Source of the DNA: Desulfovirgula sp.
GTDB lineage: Bacteria > Bacillota > Desulfotomaculia > Desulfotomaculales > Desulfocucumaceae
DNA length: 38,732 nucleotides
Direction of reading: 5' to 3'
NCBI GenBank assembly: GCA_020725625.1
Contig: DYET01000137.1
Location: 1 to 38,732 of the forward strand
Shown: piece by piece, positions 23,901-29,484 of the stretch
Position numbering within the stretch: position 1 is the stretch's first letter
How the letters are laid out: every line of letters begins with the position of its first letter
The notes under the pieces: generated by a model
Database searches by the model: none
What the model was told of the DNA's origin: nothing
What the model saw: the letters and a program-made list of their open reading frames with translations, nothing else
Translations under genes and position numbers: made by a program

Positions 23901-26721
23901 GGGGGCGCTGCGGGACGTTTCCGGTAAGGTGCTGGTCCGGGTTCCATTTAATGTGCAATATAACCGGTGGGACCGGGCGAAGATCGACGTGCACGGAAAC
24001 CACATTCAGATTTGGGTCAACGGCGCCAAGGTGATCGATTACGTGGATAACGATAACCCATTGCTGGTAGGAAGCTACGGCCCCTACACCGCCAGCCAGT
24101 ACAATACCCATTTCCGCAACGTGACCATCACCACGGGCACCAGAAAGACCCTGGATGAAGTACTCAAAGAACCATCCTGGCGGGAGGACGCTCAAAAGTT
24201 CCTGGTCAACATCAGTGACGTACCGTACCCTGAATTTGACAACCCGGAGAAGGCCGCGGTCATCTACTCGCGCCTTTTGAGCAACGGCATCTATTTCAAC
24301 GTCCTGGGGACGGCCACCAACCAGGCCCAGGCGCAGGGGATCATCACCCGCAATGACGGCAGGGGGACCTATATTGACAACGGCAACATGGATACCGCAC
24401 TGGCGCAGCTGGCGGACTACATCATCGCCCAGGTCACGGCGCAACCCCGGCTGATTGAAAAGTACGTGCTCCTGGACGAAGAGGTGGAGTACCAGACCTA
24501 CTACGGGGACCCCGAAAGCGACCCCAAGTTCGCGGAAAGGTGGATCTACCAGCACGACCCCTACTGGTTCAAGAACAGCCTCGGCGCGGCGAGCTACGAC
24601 GGCCAGTACCTGCCGGCGCCAGTGACCCGGTTCGACAAGGTGGGCAAATTTGACGTGGAGTTTCAGGCGCGGGACAATCCCAAGCCCGACGACCGTTTCG
24701 ACAGCTACCGCCTGTGGTCTGCCATGCCCCAGGACAAGCTTACCCTCTACGTGCACCGTAAACCCCTGGCCCTGTTCTCCGTCCAGATGGCCCCCGTCGG
24801 TGGCGGGACGGCGAATATTCGCACTGAGGAAGACTTTGAGGATGCTTCTTACCCCTTCAGCTTTACGGGAAATTGGAACCGCAGTACCCAACAAAAATAC
24901 GGTGGGAGTTACTCGTACCGGAGCGCTTCCATCGGCGACGGCGGCTCCACGGCAAGCCAATTCACCGTCAACGTCCCGCCCGGCGCTACTAACGGCAGCC
25001 TGTCGCTTTACCACCTGGTGAGGTCCGAGAGCGGCTACGACTTTCTGAATATCTACCTGGACGGGAACCGCGTCGTCCGCCGCTCGGGCTATGGCAACTG
25101 GCAGCAATACAAAACACCCCTGTCCCCGGGCAACCACACGGTCAAGTTCGAATACACCAAGGACGGGTCGGTCAGTGATTACGACGACGCCGCTTACGTG
25201 GACAACATCCTGCTGTCCTACGACGCGCCGGCGGCCGCATCCTACAGCGTGCAATTGACCAGCCAGTCCTACGACCTCGACCACCAGGGGGAGGCGGGAC
25301 AGGGCATCGTCCAGGAGGAGTGGCGCTGGAAAGAAGCTCTGGAGGCCGGGTGGCACCCTGGTAAACCAGCGGAACTGGACCCCGGTGAAACCTACCTGGT
25401 GTCTCTGCGGGTGAAGGACGTGGAAGGGGCCTGGTCGGACGAGAACGTGAAGGTGCTCAGTACCGGCAGCCTGAACATGCCCCCCGTGGCCCAGTTCAGC
25501 GTCAGCCCCAACCCCCTGCCCCTGGGGAAAGACCTGTCCTATAACGACCTGAGCTACGACCCCAACGGGGATACCATCACTGAACGCAAGTGGCGGATGG
25601 CGAAACTACCGAGCGGATCCTGGACGGATTACGGCGGCACGCCGCCCAACAACTTCACGTCCCTTGGCACGGGGGACTACAAGATCGAACTCACCGTGAA
25701 AGACTCCCAAGGGGCCTGGTCCGAACCATTCTATCAAACCGTGACCGTCGTCCCGGACAACAACGCCCCCGTGGCCCGCTTCACGGTCAGCCCCAACCCG
25801 TTGCCCCTGGACGTGCCGGTGGCCTACAACGACACTTCCTGGGACCCGGACGGGGACCCCATCGTGGCCCGGGAGTGGCAGTACCAGAAAAACGGTGGGG
25901 CGTGGGTAAGCGGTCAGCCCCTGGACTTCGCCGCCCTGGGCACCGGCAGCTACAACATCCGCCTGCGGGTCAAGGACCAGCCGGCCTTGAGCCAGATGAC
26001 GCCTTTGTGGTCCGAATGGTATACCCAGAGCCTGACGGTGGTGGCCGGTAACCAGAAGCCCGTGGCCCGGTTTACCGTCGCCCCCAACCCGGCCCTTACC
26101 GACGAGCCCGTGACCTATACCGATACCTCCTATGACCCGGACGGGGCGGGGATCGCCGAACGGGTGTGGCAGGTGACCGATACGGCCGGCCGGGTGCTGG
26201 GAGAGTACCATAACCAGCTCCCGCCGCGGGTGTTTGCCAACACCGGCTGGGGGGACGGGGGCGCCGGCACCTACCGCATCGGCCTCAGGGTGCGGGACAA
26301 CTCCCCCAACGGCATTTCGCCGACCGTGTGGTCCGACTGGACCTGGCAGACCCTGACGGTGGTGATGCCCCTTTCCGGCTCCGGGGAGATCACCCCCAAC
26401 CCGGCCCTCTCCGGCTTCCGGGTGCGCGTCACCGTCTGGACCAGCGGCTACGCGGAAGAAGTCAGGGTAAAGTTCCCCGACGATGCCTTCTTCCGGGGCG
26501 ACGAGATCGTCCTGACCCCGGCTGGTCCGATTAGCGGCAAGGAAAACACTTGGCGGGGCGCCTACCTGACGGACGCCAAGACCCCGGACGGGCCGTATAC
26601 CGTTATGGCTACAATCCGGCGTAGGTCTGTGGCGCCGCAAACCGTGACGGTGCCCTTGACGCTGGTTATCCGGGGGGACATCTACGACCAGATCAGGGTG
26701 CGCATACGAGACAGCCGCTAG
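20977..26721 (+). CDS. Giant secreted PKD-repeat protein with split VWA-like and LamG-like domains
   Basis: The protein has 1914 residues with a signal peptide (about 1-30). Two proline-rich hinges (near 258-270 and 359-369) separate PKD-type repeats carrying YDPDG motifs, for example RSYDPDGQIV, NSYDPDGEIA and SYDPDGAGIA. Around 781-830 a VWA-like first strand (KKKVDIVFTVGEV) appears, then an inserted concanavalin/LamG-like jelly roll (about 867-1053), then a VWA-like second half (KFLVNISDVPY, SNGIYFNVLGTA, to about 1158). A MAM-like beta domain occupies about 1285-1418, further PKD-like repeats run to about 1790, and a final beta domain follows. No LPXTG or C-terminal anchor is seen. It is probably an extracellular adhesin. 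AAGGGAGG precedes GTG 20977; ATG 20980 is possible. Confidence 0.85.
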   Translation: MMRGLMRLIGVLLILVTTFTLWPPITTQAAYMNDPKDLGTLNKGQAITRNDPIKGTETVKFDAYWTIIVDGQTVGEDLTITEPGKTAGNTNYIARSQAQQWVEVFNGSWSYAEDAAPWVTLTANSRTSTRAHIRPLAKVSGAYVEKYDYTQKKVWVLTTPWPSGNIPDLRGVVAGQPQTFWVEAYASTAEQQGIKNYTFSIGGTPIKTGSSTSNYAGFYVSHTFPSAGSYTMRLEVTDMVGRTTPITKTVSVAPAPQPPPPPPAPPPAGQPVADFDLPPFGEVGQNVQVVNRSRASEGFWLVHSEWTVTPRTYNGSLGMAGGTLVFNRPGTYTVKLQVWDNQNNTSTATKSISISESAPPPPPPPPPQPENIPPVARFDMVAQASPGVSVPVRNRSYDPDGQIVRVEWETPPEAAANLDNQGGSIAFPEPGTYRVTLTVEDDRGASDSVTQTIRITNEPPVARISAPNTVFQGDEVEITSNSYDPDGEIAGYAWSVTPAGMVGTLTGEGGSVYFDEPGTYTVRLTVEDRFGRSDTATKTIEVKPAVPTAFFRWSGTPKQNRKMTFDSSESYGSSRYPVDFSQNRWEFIPPAGVSTAAVKVVSSPDLKTREVLFKQPGDYRVRLAVKNSNGTSSEWYEQVLTVYPDQPPVADFYTLRTVTRDPDNNNRAAITLMDRSRSPDGDVITKRVWQYRYDSDNDGSFTDEAWVTLDSGNNPTPTLYTTQVGKYEFSLYVEESFGQETIPEFITLADKRAADTSTKPLAERSVEVINLQPIVNFDALKKKKVDIVFTVGEVDPAKVQDLSGRITEQIETRLAAMNIDYGTIQSVETSTVSTRDAGAEEIFNNWQKYPLISAPMFDAGWRLYGNEIYTTANVHWTGFWDNRKQNATDQTIEFEVMTTQHPDPWGFTFRMTSPEPDRYSFYALEWGPYWQELTLAKITSWKPSSSDPTHGGPLYHGTISAADGYYAGSYHGGFAGALRDVSGKVLVRVPFNVQYNRWDRAKIDVHGNHIQIWVNGAKVIDYVDNDNPLLVGSYGPYTASQYNTHFRNVTITTGTRKTLDEVLKEPSWREDAQKFLVNISDVPYPEFDNPEKAAVIYSRLLSNGIYFNVLGTATNQAQAQGIITRNDGRGTYIDNGNMDTALAQLADYIIAQVTAQPRLIEKYVLLDEEVEYQTYYGDPESDPKFAERWIYQHDPYWFKNSLGAASYDGQYLPAPVTRFDKVGKFDVEFQARDNPKPDDRFDSYRLWSAMPQDKLTLYVHRKPLALFSVQMAPVGGGTANIRTEEDFEDASYPFSFTGNWNRSTQQKYGGSYSYRSASIGDGGSTASQFTVNVPPGATNGSLSLYHLVRSESGYDFLNIYLDGNRVVRRSGYGNWQQYKTPLSPGNHTVKFEYTKDGSVSDYDDAAYVDNILLSYDAPAAASYSVQLTSQSYDLDHQGEAGQGIVQEEWRWKEALEAGWHPGKPAELDPGETYLVSLRVKDVEGAWSDENVKVLSTGSLNMPPVAQFSVSPNPLPLGKDLSYNDLSYDPNGDTITERKWRMAKLPSGSWTDYGGTPPNNFTSLGTGDYKIELTVKDSQGAWSEPFYQTVTVVPDNNAPVARFTVSPNPLPLDVPVAYNDTSWDPDGDPIVAREWQYQKNGGAWVSGQPLDFAALGTGSYNIRLRVKDQPALSQMTPLWSEWYTQSLTVVAGNQKPVARFTVAPNPALTDEPVTYTDTSYDPDGAGIAERVWQVTDTAGRVLGEYHNQLPPRVFANTGWGDGGAGTYRIGLRVRDNSPNGISPTVWSDWTWQTLTVVMPLSGSGEITPNPALSGFRVRVTVWTSGYAEEVRVKFPDDAFFRGDEIVLTPAGPISGKENTWRGAYLTDAKTPDGPYTVMATIRRRSVAPQTVTVPLTLVIRGDIYDQIRVRIRDSR

Positions 26722-26724
26722 AGC

Positions 26725-26751
26725 AGAAGGGGCCGGGCCGCGGCCCCTTCT
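26725..26751 (+). terminator. Perfect 10-bp hairpin after the PKD gene
   Basis: AGAAGGGGCC (26725-26734) and GGCCCCTTCT (26742-26751) form a perfect stem with a 7-nt loop four bases after the stop codon. There is no T-run, so it may stabilise the mRNA end or act with the next terminator. Confidence 0.55.
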
Positions 26752-26770
26752 CAGGCTGACAAAATCACCT

Positions 26771-26796
26771 GCTGCGGGTGACCCGTGGCTTTTTTT
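26771..26796 (+). terminator. Intrinsic terminator before the small-protein/rep-like genes
   Basis: GCTGCGGG (26771-26778) pairs with CCCGTGGC (26782-26789), two G-T wobbles, loop TGA, then seven T. It ends transcription of the PKD gene; the next start codon is 40 bp downstream. Confidence 0.8.
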
Positions 26797-26835
26797 GGTA
26801 AAGGGCCGCCAGACCGAGAGGTGCGGTAAGGGAAA

Positions 26836-27084
26836 ATGGGACAGGAGAAGCAAGGCGGTGAGGCAGTGGAGGAGGGAGAACGGCTGCGGATTGGCGAGGC
26901 GGTCCAGCTCCATTTTGCGGGTAAGAAAAAGCCCTGCCGGCAGGGAGTGGTGGTGGGGCTTTATGACAAGTTTTTCAACGTCCACTTCGGCCACTACCAG
27001 GAGAGTTTCCTGTGGGTGGACCAGGTGATCGGGGAGCTAAGGATAGTGCGGCTCGGAAAACGGTCAGCCTTCAGGGCCGGCTGA
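26836..27084 (+). CDS. Small hypothetical protein next to the rep-like gene
   Basis: This 82-residue product is not recognised. After a polar N-terminus it has a beta-rich core (LRIGEAVQLHFAGKKKPCRQGVVVGLYDKFFNVHFGHYQESFLWVDQVIGELRIVRL) that could fold as a small SH3-like barrel. A GGTAAGGGA sequence precedes ATG 26836; a GTG at 26866 is an alternative start that keeps the folded core. It ends 21 bases before the rep-like gene and probably shares its transcript. The codon use matches the neighbouring element genes. Confidence 0.6.
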   Translation: MGQEKQGGEAVEEGERLRIGEAVQLHFAGKKKPCRQGVVVGLYDKFFNVHFGHYQESFLWVDQVIGELRIVRLGKRSAFRAG

Positions 27085-27105
27085 CCCGGAAGGGAGGGAT
27101 AAGCA

Positions 27106-28050
27106 TTGTCTATCATCGGGCAGGGAAGAAGCGCCGGCGGGTATGCTGTCATTCAGAACAGTACCCTGGACGGGCTCTTGCAACACGGCGGGGTGGACCT
27201 GGCCGGCTTCTACTTAGCGCTAAAGCGCTTTATTGACCGCCGCCAGGGCCCCGACTCCCATCAGACCATGGACTGGAGCATCAAGTATTTTTGCACCAAG
27301 TTCACCATGGGACAGCAACGCTTCTACCGGCTGGCGGAGAAGCTGTGGCAGCTAGGCCTTTTGGACGTGGAAAAGGTTATCTCCCCGGACGGGTGGCAAA
27401 ACAAGTACCTGGTGCACGACTATCCCCCGTACCAGGGGCCGCTACGGCCTTTTCGCCAGGGGAGTTTTAAGTACCGGAAGGGTGAAGGGGCGACCTTTGG
27501 GGAAGATGAGGAACAGGGCAAAGAAGCCCCTGTGGCGGTAGCCGCGTTCAGGCAGGAAACCTGTGCGGAGGTGGCAGGCGCGGCGGGTGATGACGGCAGC
27601 CGGGAGGGAATAGCCGGAGCGGGTATACCCAAATCAGGTATACCCGAATCAGATATACCCAAAGCGGATATACCTGCTGCAGGTATACCCGCCGCGGATA
27701 CGCTTAGAAAAGACAACGTGGCAGGAAAAGACAAGGATGAAGAAAAGGATAACGGGAAGGAAAAAGAAAAGGGTGGGAATCCGTCCGTCAGTCAGTCCGT
27801 CTATCACCACGAGCCACTTGGTCAAAGCAGAAGACCGACGGACGGACGGATTGATTTCGGCAACCCCAGACAAATAATGCAATACTACGCCCAAAAGTTT
27901 GGCGCCACGGAAAGGCAGGTGATGCTGGCCATACTGGCGGTGCAGGCCCAGCTCGACAAGGGGACCGTGATCATGGACACCAAGGCCTACTTCGAGAAAA
28001 CCCTGACCCAGCTCCTGCAGGAGGAGGACTTTCGCAAGCACTTTGTCTGA
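27106..28050 (+). CDS. Winged-helix replication-initiator-like protein with internal iterons
   Basis: This 314-residue protein starts at TTG, after AAGGGAGGG. Residues about 15-100 resemble a winged-helix initiator or DnaD/RepA_N-type domain (DLAGFYLALKRFID ... FTMGQQRFYRLAEKLWQLGLLDVEKV). The middle is low-complexity and charged, with five five-residue repeats of the type GIPKS / DIPKA (residues about 173-200) encoded by 15-bp DNA repeats. The C-terminal 60 residues form a small helical domain (QIMQYYAQKFGATERQVMLAILAVQAQLDKG). The architecture of N-terminal winged helix, repeat-bearing middle and helical end recalls plasmid RepA_N initiators, whose origin lies within the gene. Function is inferred; a transcription regulator is the main alternative. 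Confidence 0.6.
   Translation: MSIIGQGRSAGGYAVIQNSTLDGLLQHGGVDLAGFYLALKRFIDRRQGPDSHQTMDWSIKYFCTKFTMGQQRFYRLAEKLWQLGLLDVEKVISPDGWQNKYLVHDYPPYQGPLRPFRQGSFKYRKGEGATFGEDEEQGKEAPVAVAAFRQETCAEVAGAAGDDGSREGIAGAGIPKSGIPESDIPKADIPAAGIPAADTLRKDNVAGKDKDEEKDNGKEKEKGGNPSVSQSVYHHEPLGQSRRPTDGRIDFGNPRQIMQYYAQKFGATERQVMLAILAVQAQLDKGTVIMDTKAYFEKTLTQLLQEEDFRKHFV
27622..27689 (+). repeat. Five iteron-like 15-bp direct repeats (GGTATACC core) inside the rep-like gene
   Basis: The 8-bp cores GGTATACC, GGTATACC, GATATACC, GATATACC and GGTATACC start at 27622, 27637, 27652, 27667 and 27682, an exact 15-bp period. GGTATACC is itself palindromic. Weaker units flank the block. They encode the protein repeat xIPxx. They may be origin iterons or only a consequence of a peptide repeat. 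Confidence 0.75.
27778..27852. repeat. Perfect 12-bp inverted repeat inside the rep-like gene
   Basis: AATCCGTCCGTC (27778-27789) and GACGGACGGATT (27841-27852) are exact reverse complements separated by 51 bp. Each arm belongs to a short GTCC/GACG run (CCGTCCGTCAGTCAGTCCGTC and its counterpart). It lies about 90 bp downstream of the iteron block. Confidence 0.75.
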
Positions 28051-28099
28051 CGGCTTTCAGTTAGGCGTTGCTAACTCATATTGAATACCGGAAACGGTG

Positions 28100-28133
28100 A
28101 AAACCAGTCGTAGGCAGCTACCACTGGTTTTTT
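28100..28133 (+). terminator. Intrinsic terminator after the rep-like gene
   Basis: AAAACCAGT (28100-28108) and ACTGGTTTT (28123-28131) form a perfect 9-bp stem ending in a T-run to 28133. It lies 50 bp after the rep-like stop codon. Confidence 0.85.
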
Positions 28134-28145
28134 GATTAAAAGGGT

Positions 28146-28236
28146 GGTGGCAGCCCGTAGGGTCCCTCGTTCCCTACCGGCTGCCACCGGATCGGGCACC
28201 GTGCGGCGCAGGCAAAGCCCTGCCCCGCACCGTGCC
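28146..28236 (+). ncRNA. Candidate structured RNA: two long consecutive hairpins
   Basis: GGTGGCAGCC (28146-28155) pairs with GGCTGCCACC (28179-28188), enclosing GTAGGG/CCCTAC after one C-C mismatch. The next element nests GGCAC/GTGCC (28195-28199 and 28232-28236), GTGCGG/CCGCAC (28201-28206 and 28225-28230) and GCAGG/CCTGC. They are followed by a strong terminator at 28254-28292 and preceded by another at 28133, so the segment could be a separate transcript of about 150 nt. No promoter was identified. A transfer-origin DNA structure is the alternative. Confidence 0.35.
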
Positions 28237-28253
28237 AGCGTTAACAGCGGTGC

Positions 28254-28292
28254 GAACCAGGAGCGCCAGGAGCGCACCTGGTTCTTTTTTTT
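28254..28292 (+). terminator. Strong intrinsic terminator upstream of radC
   Basis: GAACCAGG (28254-28261) and CCTGGTTC (28277-28284) form a perfect 8-bp stem with a 15-nt loop, followed by eight T. It ends the structured segment before the radC/T4SS operon. Confidence 0.85.
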
Positions 28293-28562
28293 GAAAGCCC
28301 CCTCCCCTGCCCCTCCCCGGGGAGGGCTGGGAAACGGAAGCGACGCCGGCGGGCGTCGCCAGTCAAAGCCTGCCGGCTCCGGCCTGATTATACCGGCGCG
28401 GGCACCCCGGTCCGGCAAGGGTAAAGGCCGTGAGCATATCCTCCCTGCGGTCCGGTATCCCTCCCGGCCCCTCCCTTACGGTCGGCCCTTGCCGGCCCGC
28501 CCGCGCCAGCGGCCTTGTCCACCAAGGCCGGCAGGCCAAGTTCAAGAGAGGGGGAGCGGGCC

Positions 28563-29051
28563 ATGGTGCAAGGGACACTGTGGGGCGGGGACGAGATGGT
28601 GGAGGAAAGGAGGAAGCGGGTACAGGTGGTCAGGGTGGAGATGGTCAAGGAGCGCACGGTCGCCTTCGTCACCAACCGGGTGCACAACTCGCGGGACGCG
28701 GCCGCCATCCTGGCCGACTTCCTGGCCGGGGCGGACCGGGAGCACCTGGTGGTGCTCTGCCTGGACACTAAGAACAAGGTAAACGCCCTCAACGTGGCGG
28801 CGGTGGGGGTGCTGAACATGGCGCCGGTGCATCCCCGCGAGGTGTTCAAACCAGCCATCCTGGCCAACGCGGCGGCCATCATCGTCGGCCACAACCACCC
28901 CAGCGGCGACCCCGCGCCCAGCCGGGAGGACGTGGAGATGGCCAGGCGCCTGGTGGAGGCCGGGCGGCTGTTGGGGATCGAGGTGCTGGACAGCCTGGTC
29001 CTCGGGGACAACGGCACGTTTGTCAGCTTCAAGGAGCAGGGGCTGCTCTAG
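28563..29051 (+). CDS. radC: RadC-like JAB/JAMM-domain protein
   Basis: The 162-residue protein consists of a RadC-type JAB/MPN domain, without the N-terminal helix-hairpin-helix of chromosomal RadC. The metal motif HxH-x7-S-x2-D is complete: His110, His112, Ser120, Asp123 (in VGHNHPSGDPAPSRED). It is preceded by the family segment VVLCLDTKNKVNALNVAAVG and NPREVFKPAIL-like residues (HPREVFKPAIL). Short RadC proteins are frequent on plasmids, phages and integrative elements, but their role is not firmly known. ATG 28563 follows GAGGGGGAG by 8 nt. It opens the T4SS operon. Confidence 0.9.
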   Translation: MVQGTLWGGDEMVEERRKRVQVVRVEMVKERTVAFVTNRVHNSRDAAAILADFLAGADREHLVVLCLDTKNKVNALNVAAVGVLNMAPVHPREVFKPAILANAAAIIVGHNHPSGDPAPSREDVEMARRLVEAGRLLGIEVLDSLVLGDNGTFVSFKEQGLL

Positions 29052-29081
29052 GCGGCCCCTCTCGGAAAGGAGAGCAAGAAG

Positions 29082-29429
29082 ATGTGGTTCAAGGACGCCG
29101 AGCACGAGAAGTCTTTCGCGGAACTGGGGGAGAGGGCCGCGGCCAGGCCCGGCGAGCGGGAGTACCTGGCGGCCCTCTACGTCCTGGCCGCCCTGGACAA
29201 GCCGGTGGCCAAATACGTCCAGCCCCGCCGGGTGGCCTTCACCGCGCTTTTTAAGGCCGCCGGGCCGTGGAGCAGCGGGGAAAAGGCTTTTGTCCGCCTG
29301 GCGGCCACCCTGTTCAACGGTGAGGCCTGGAAGGTGGCGGTGCACGACGCTTTCTCCTGCCTGGACCCGGCCAACTGCCAGGTGGCTCTGGAGGCACTGA
29401 AGATACGTTACCAGAGAAGCGCGTTTTAA
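29082..29429 (+). CDS. DUF6075-like small protein
   Basis: The 115-residue protein begins MWFKDAEHEKSFAEL, which resembles the start of DUF6075 proteins found in Gram-positive mobile elements, and continues as a helical protein (REYLAALYVLAALDKPVAKYV, EKAFVRLAATLFNGEAW). No catalytic motif or membrane segment is visible. GGAAAGGAG precedes the ATG. It lies 30 bases after radC and before virD4, so it travels with the conjugation genes. Its function is unknown. Confidence 0.75.
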   Translation: MWFKDAEHEKSFAELGERAAARPGEREYLAALYVLAALDKPVAKYVQPRRVAFTALFKAAGPWSSGEKAFVRLAATLFNGEAWKVAVHDAFSCLDPANCQVALEALKIRYQRSAF

Positions 29430-29435
29430 CGAGAG

Positions 29436-29454
29436 GGGCCCGTTAAGCGGGCCC
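29436..29454 (+). other. Short GC-rich hairpin between DUF6075-like gene and virD4
   Basis: GGGCCCG (29436-29442) pairs with CGGGCCC (29448-29454) with a 5-nt loop, 30 bp before the virD4 GTG. No T-run follows, so it may set differential mRNA stability. Confidence 0.5.
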
Positions 29455-29484
29455 TTGACGCCACCCCGGAAAGGAGGCCTGGCC

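Larger units (their letters stand above)
28051..28562. other. Hairpin-dense non-coding region between rep-like gene and radC
   Basis: These 512 bases contain no supported gene but seven hairpins or palindromes: 28059-28076, a terminator at 28100-28133, the long stem 28146-28188, a nested stem 28195-28236, a terminator at 28254-28292, the 16-bp palindrome CCCTCCCCGGGGAGGG at 28311-28326, and the 8-bp stem 28340-28359. The position between replication-like and conjugation genes suits an origin of transfer, a single-strand origin, or a structured RNA. No relaxase or matching nick-site consensus is visible to decide. Confidence 0.6.

Noticed and set aside
27622-27689. The 15-bp repeats as a CRISPR array.
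   Set aside because: Units are too short, have no unique spacers and lie in frame inside a coding sequence; no cas gene is present.
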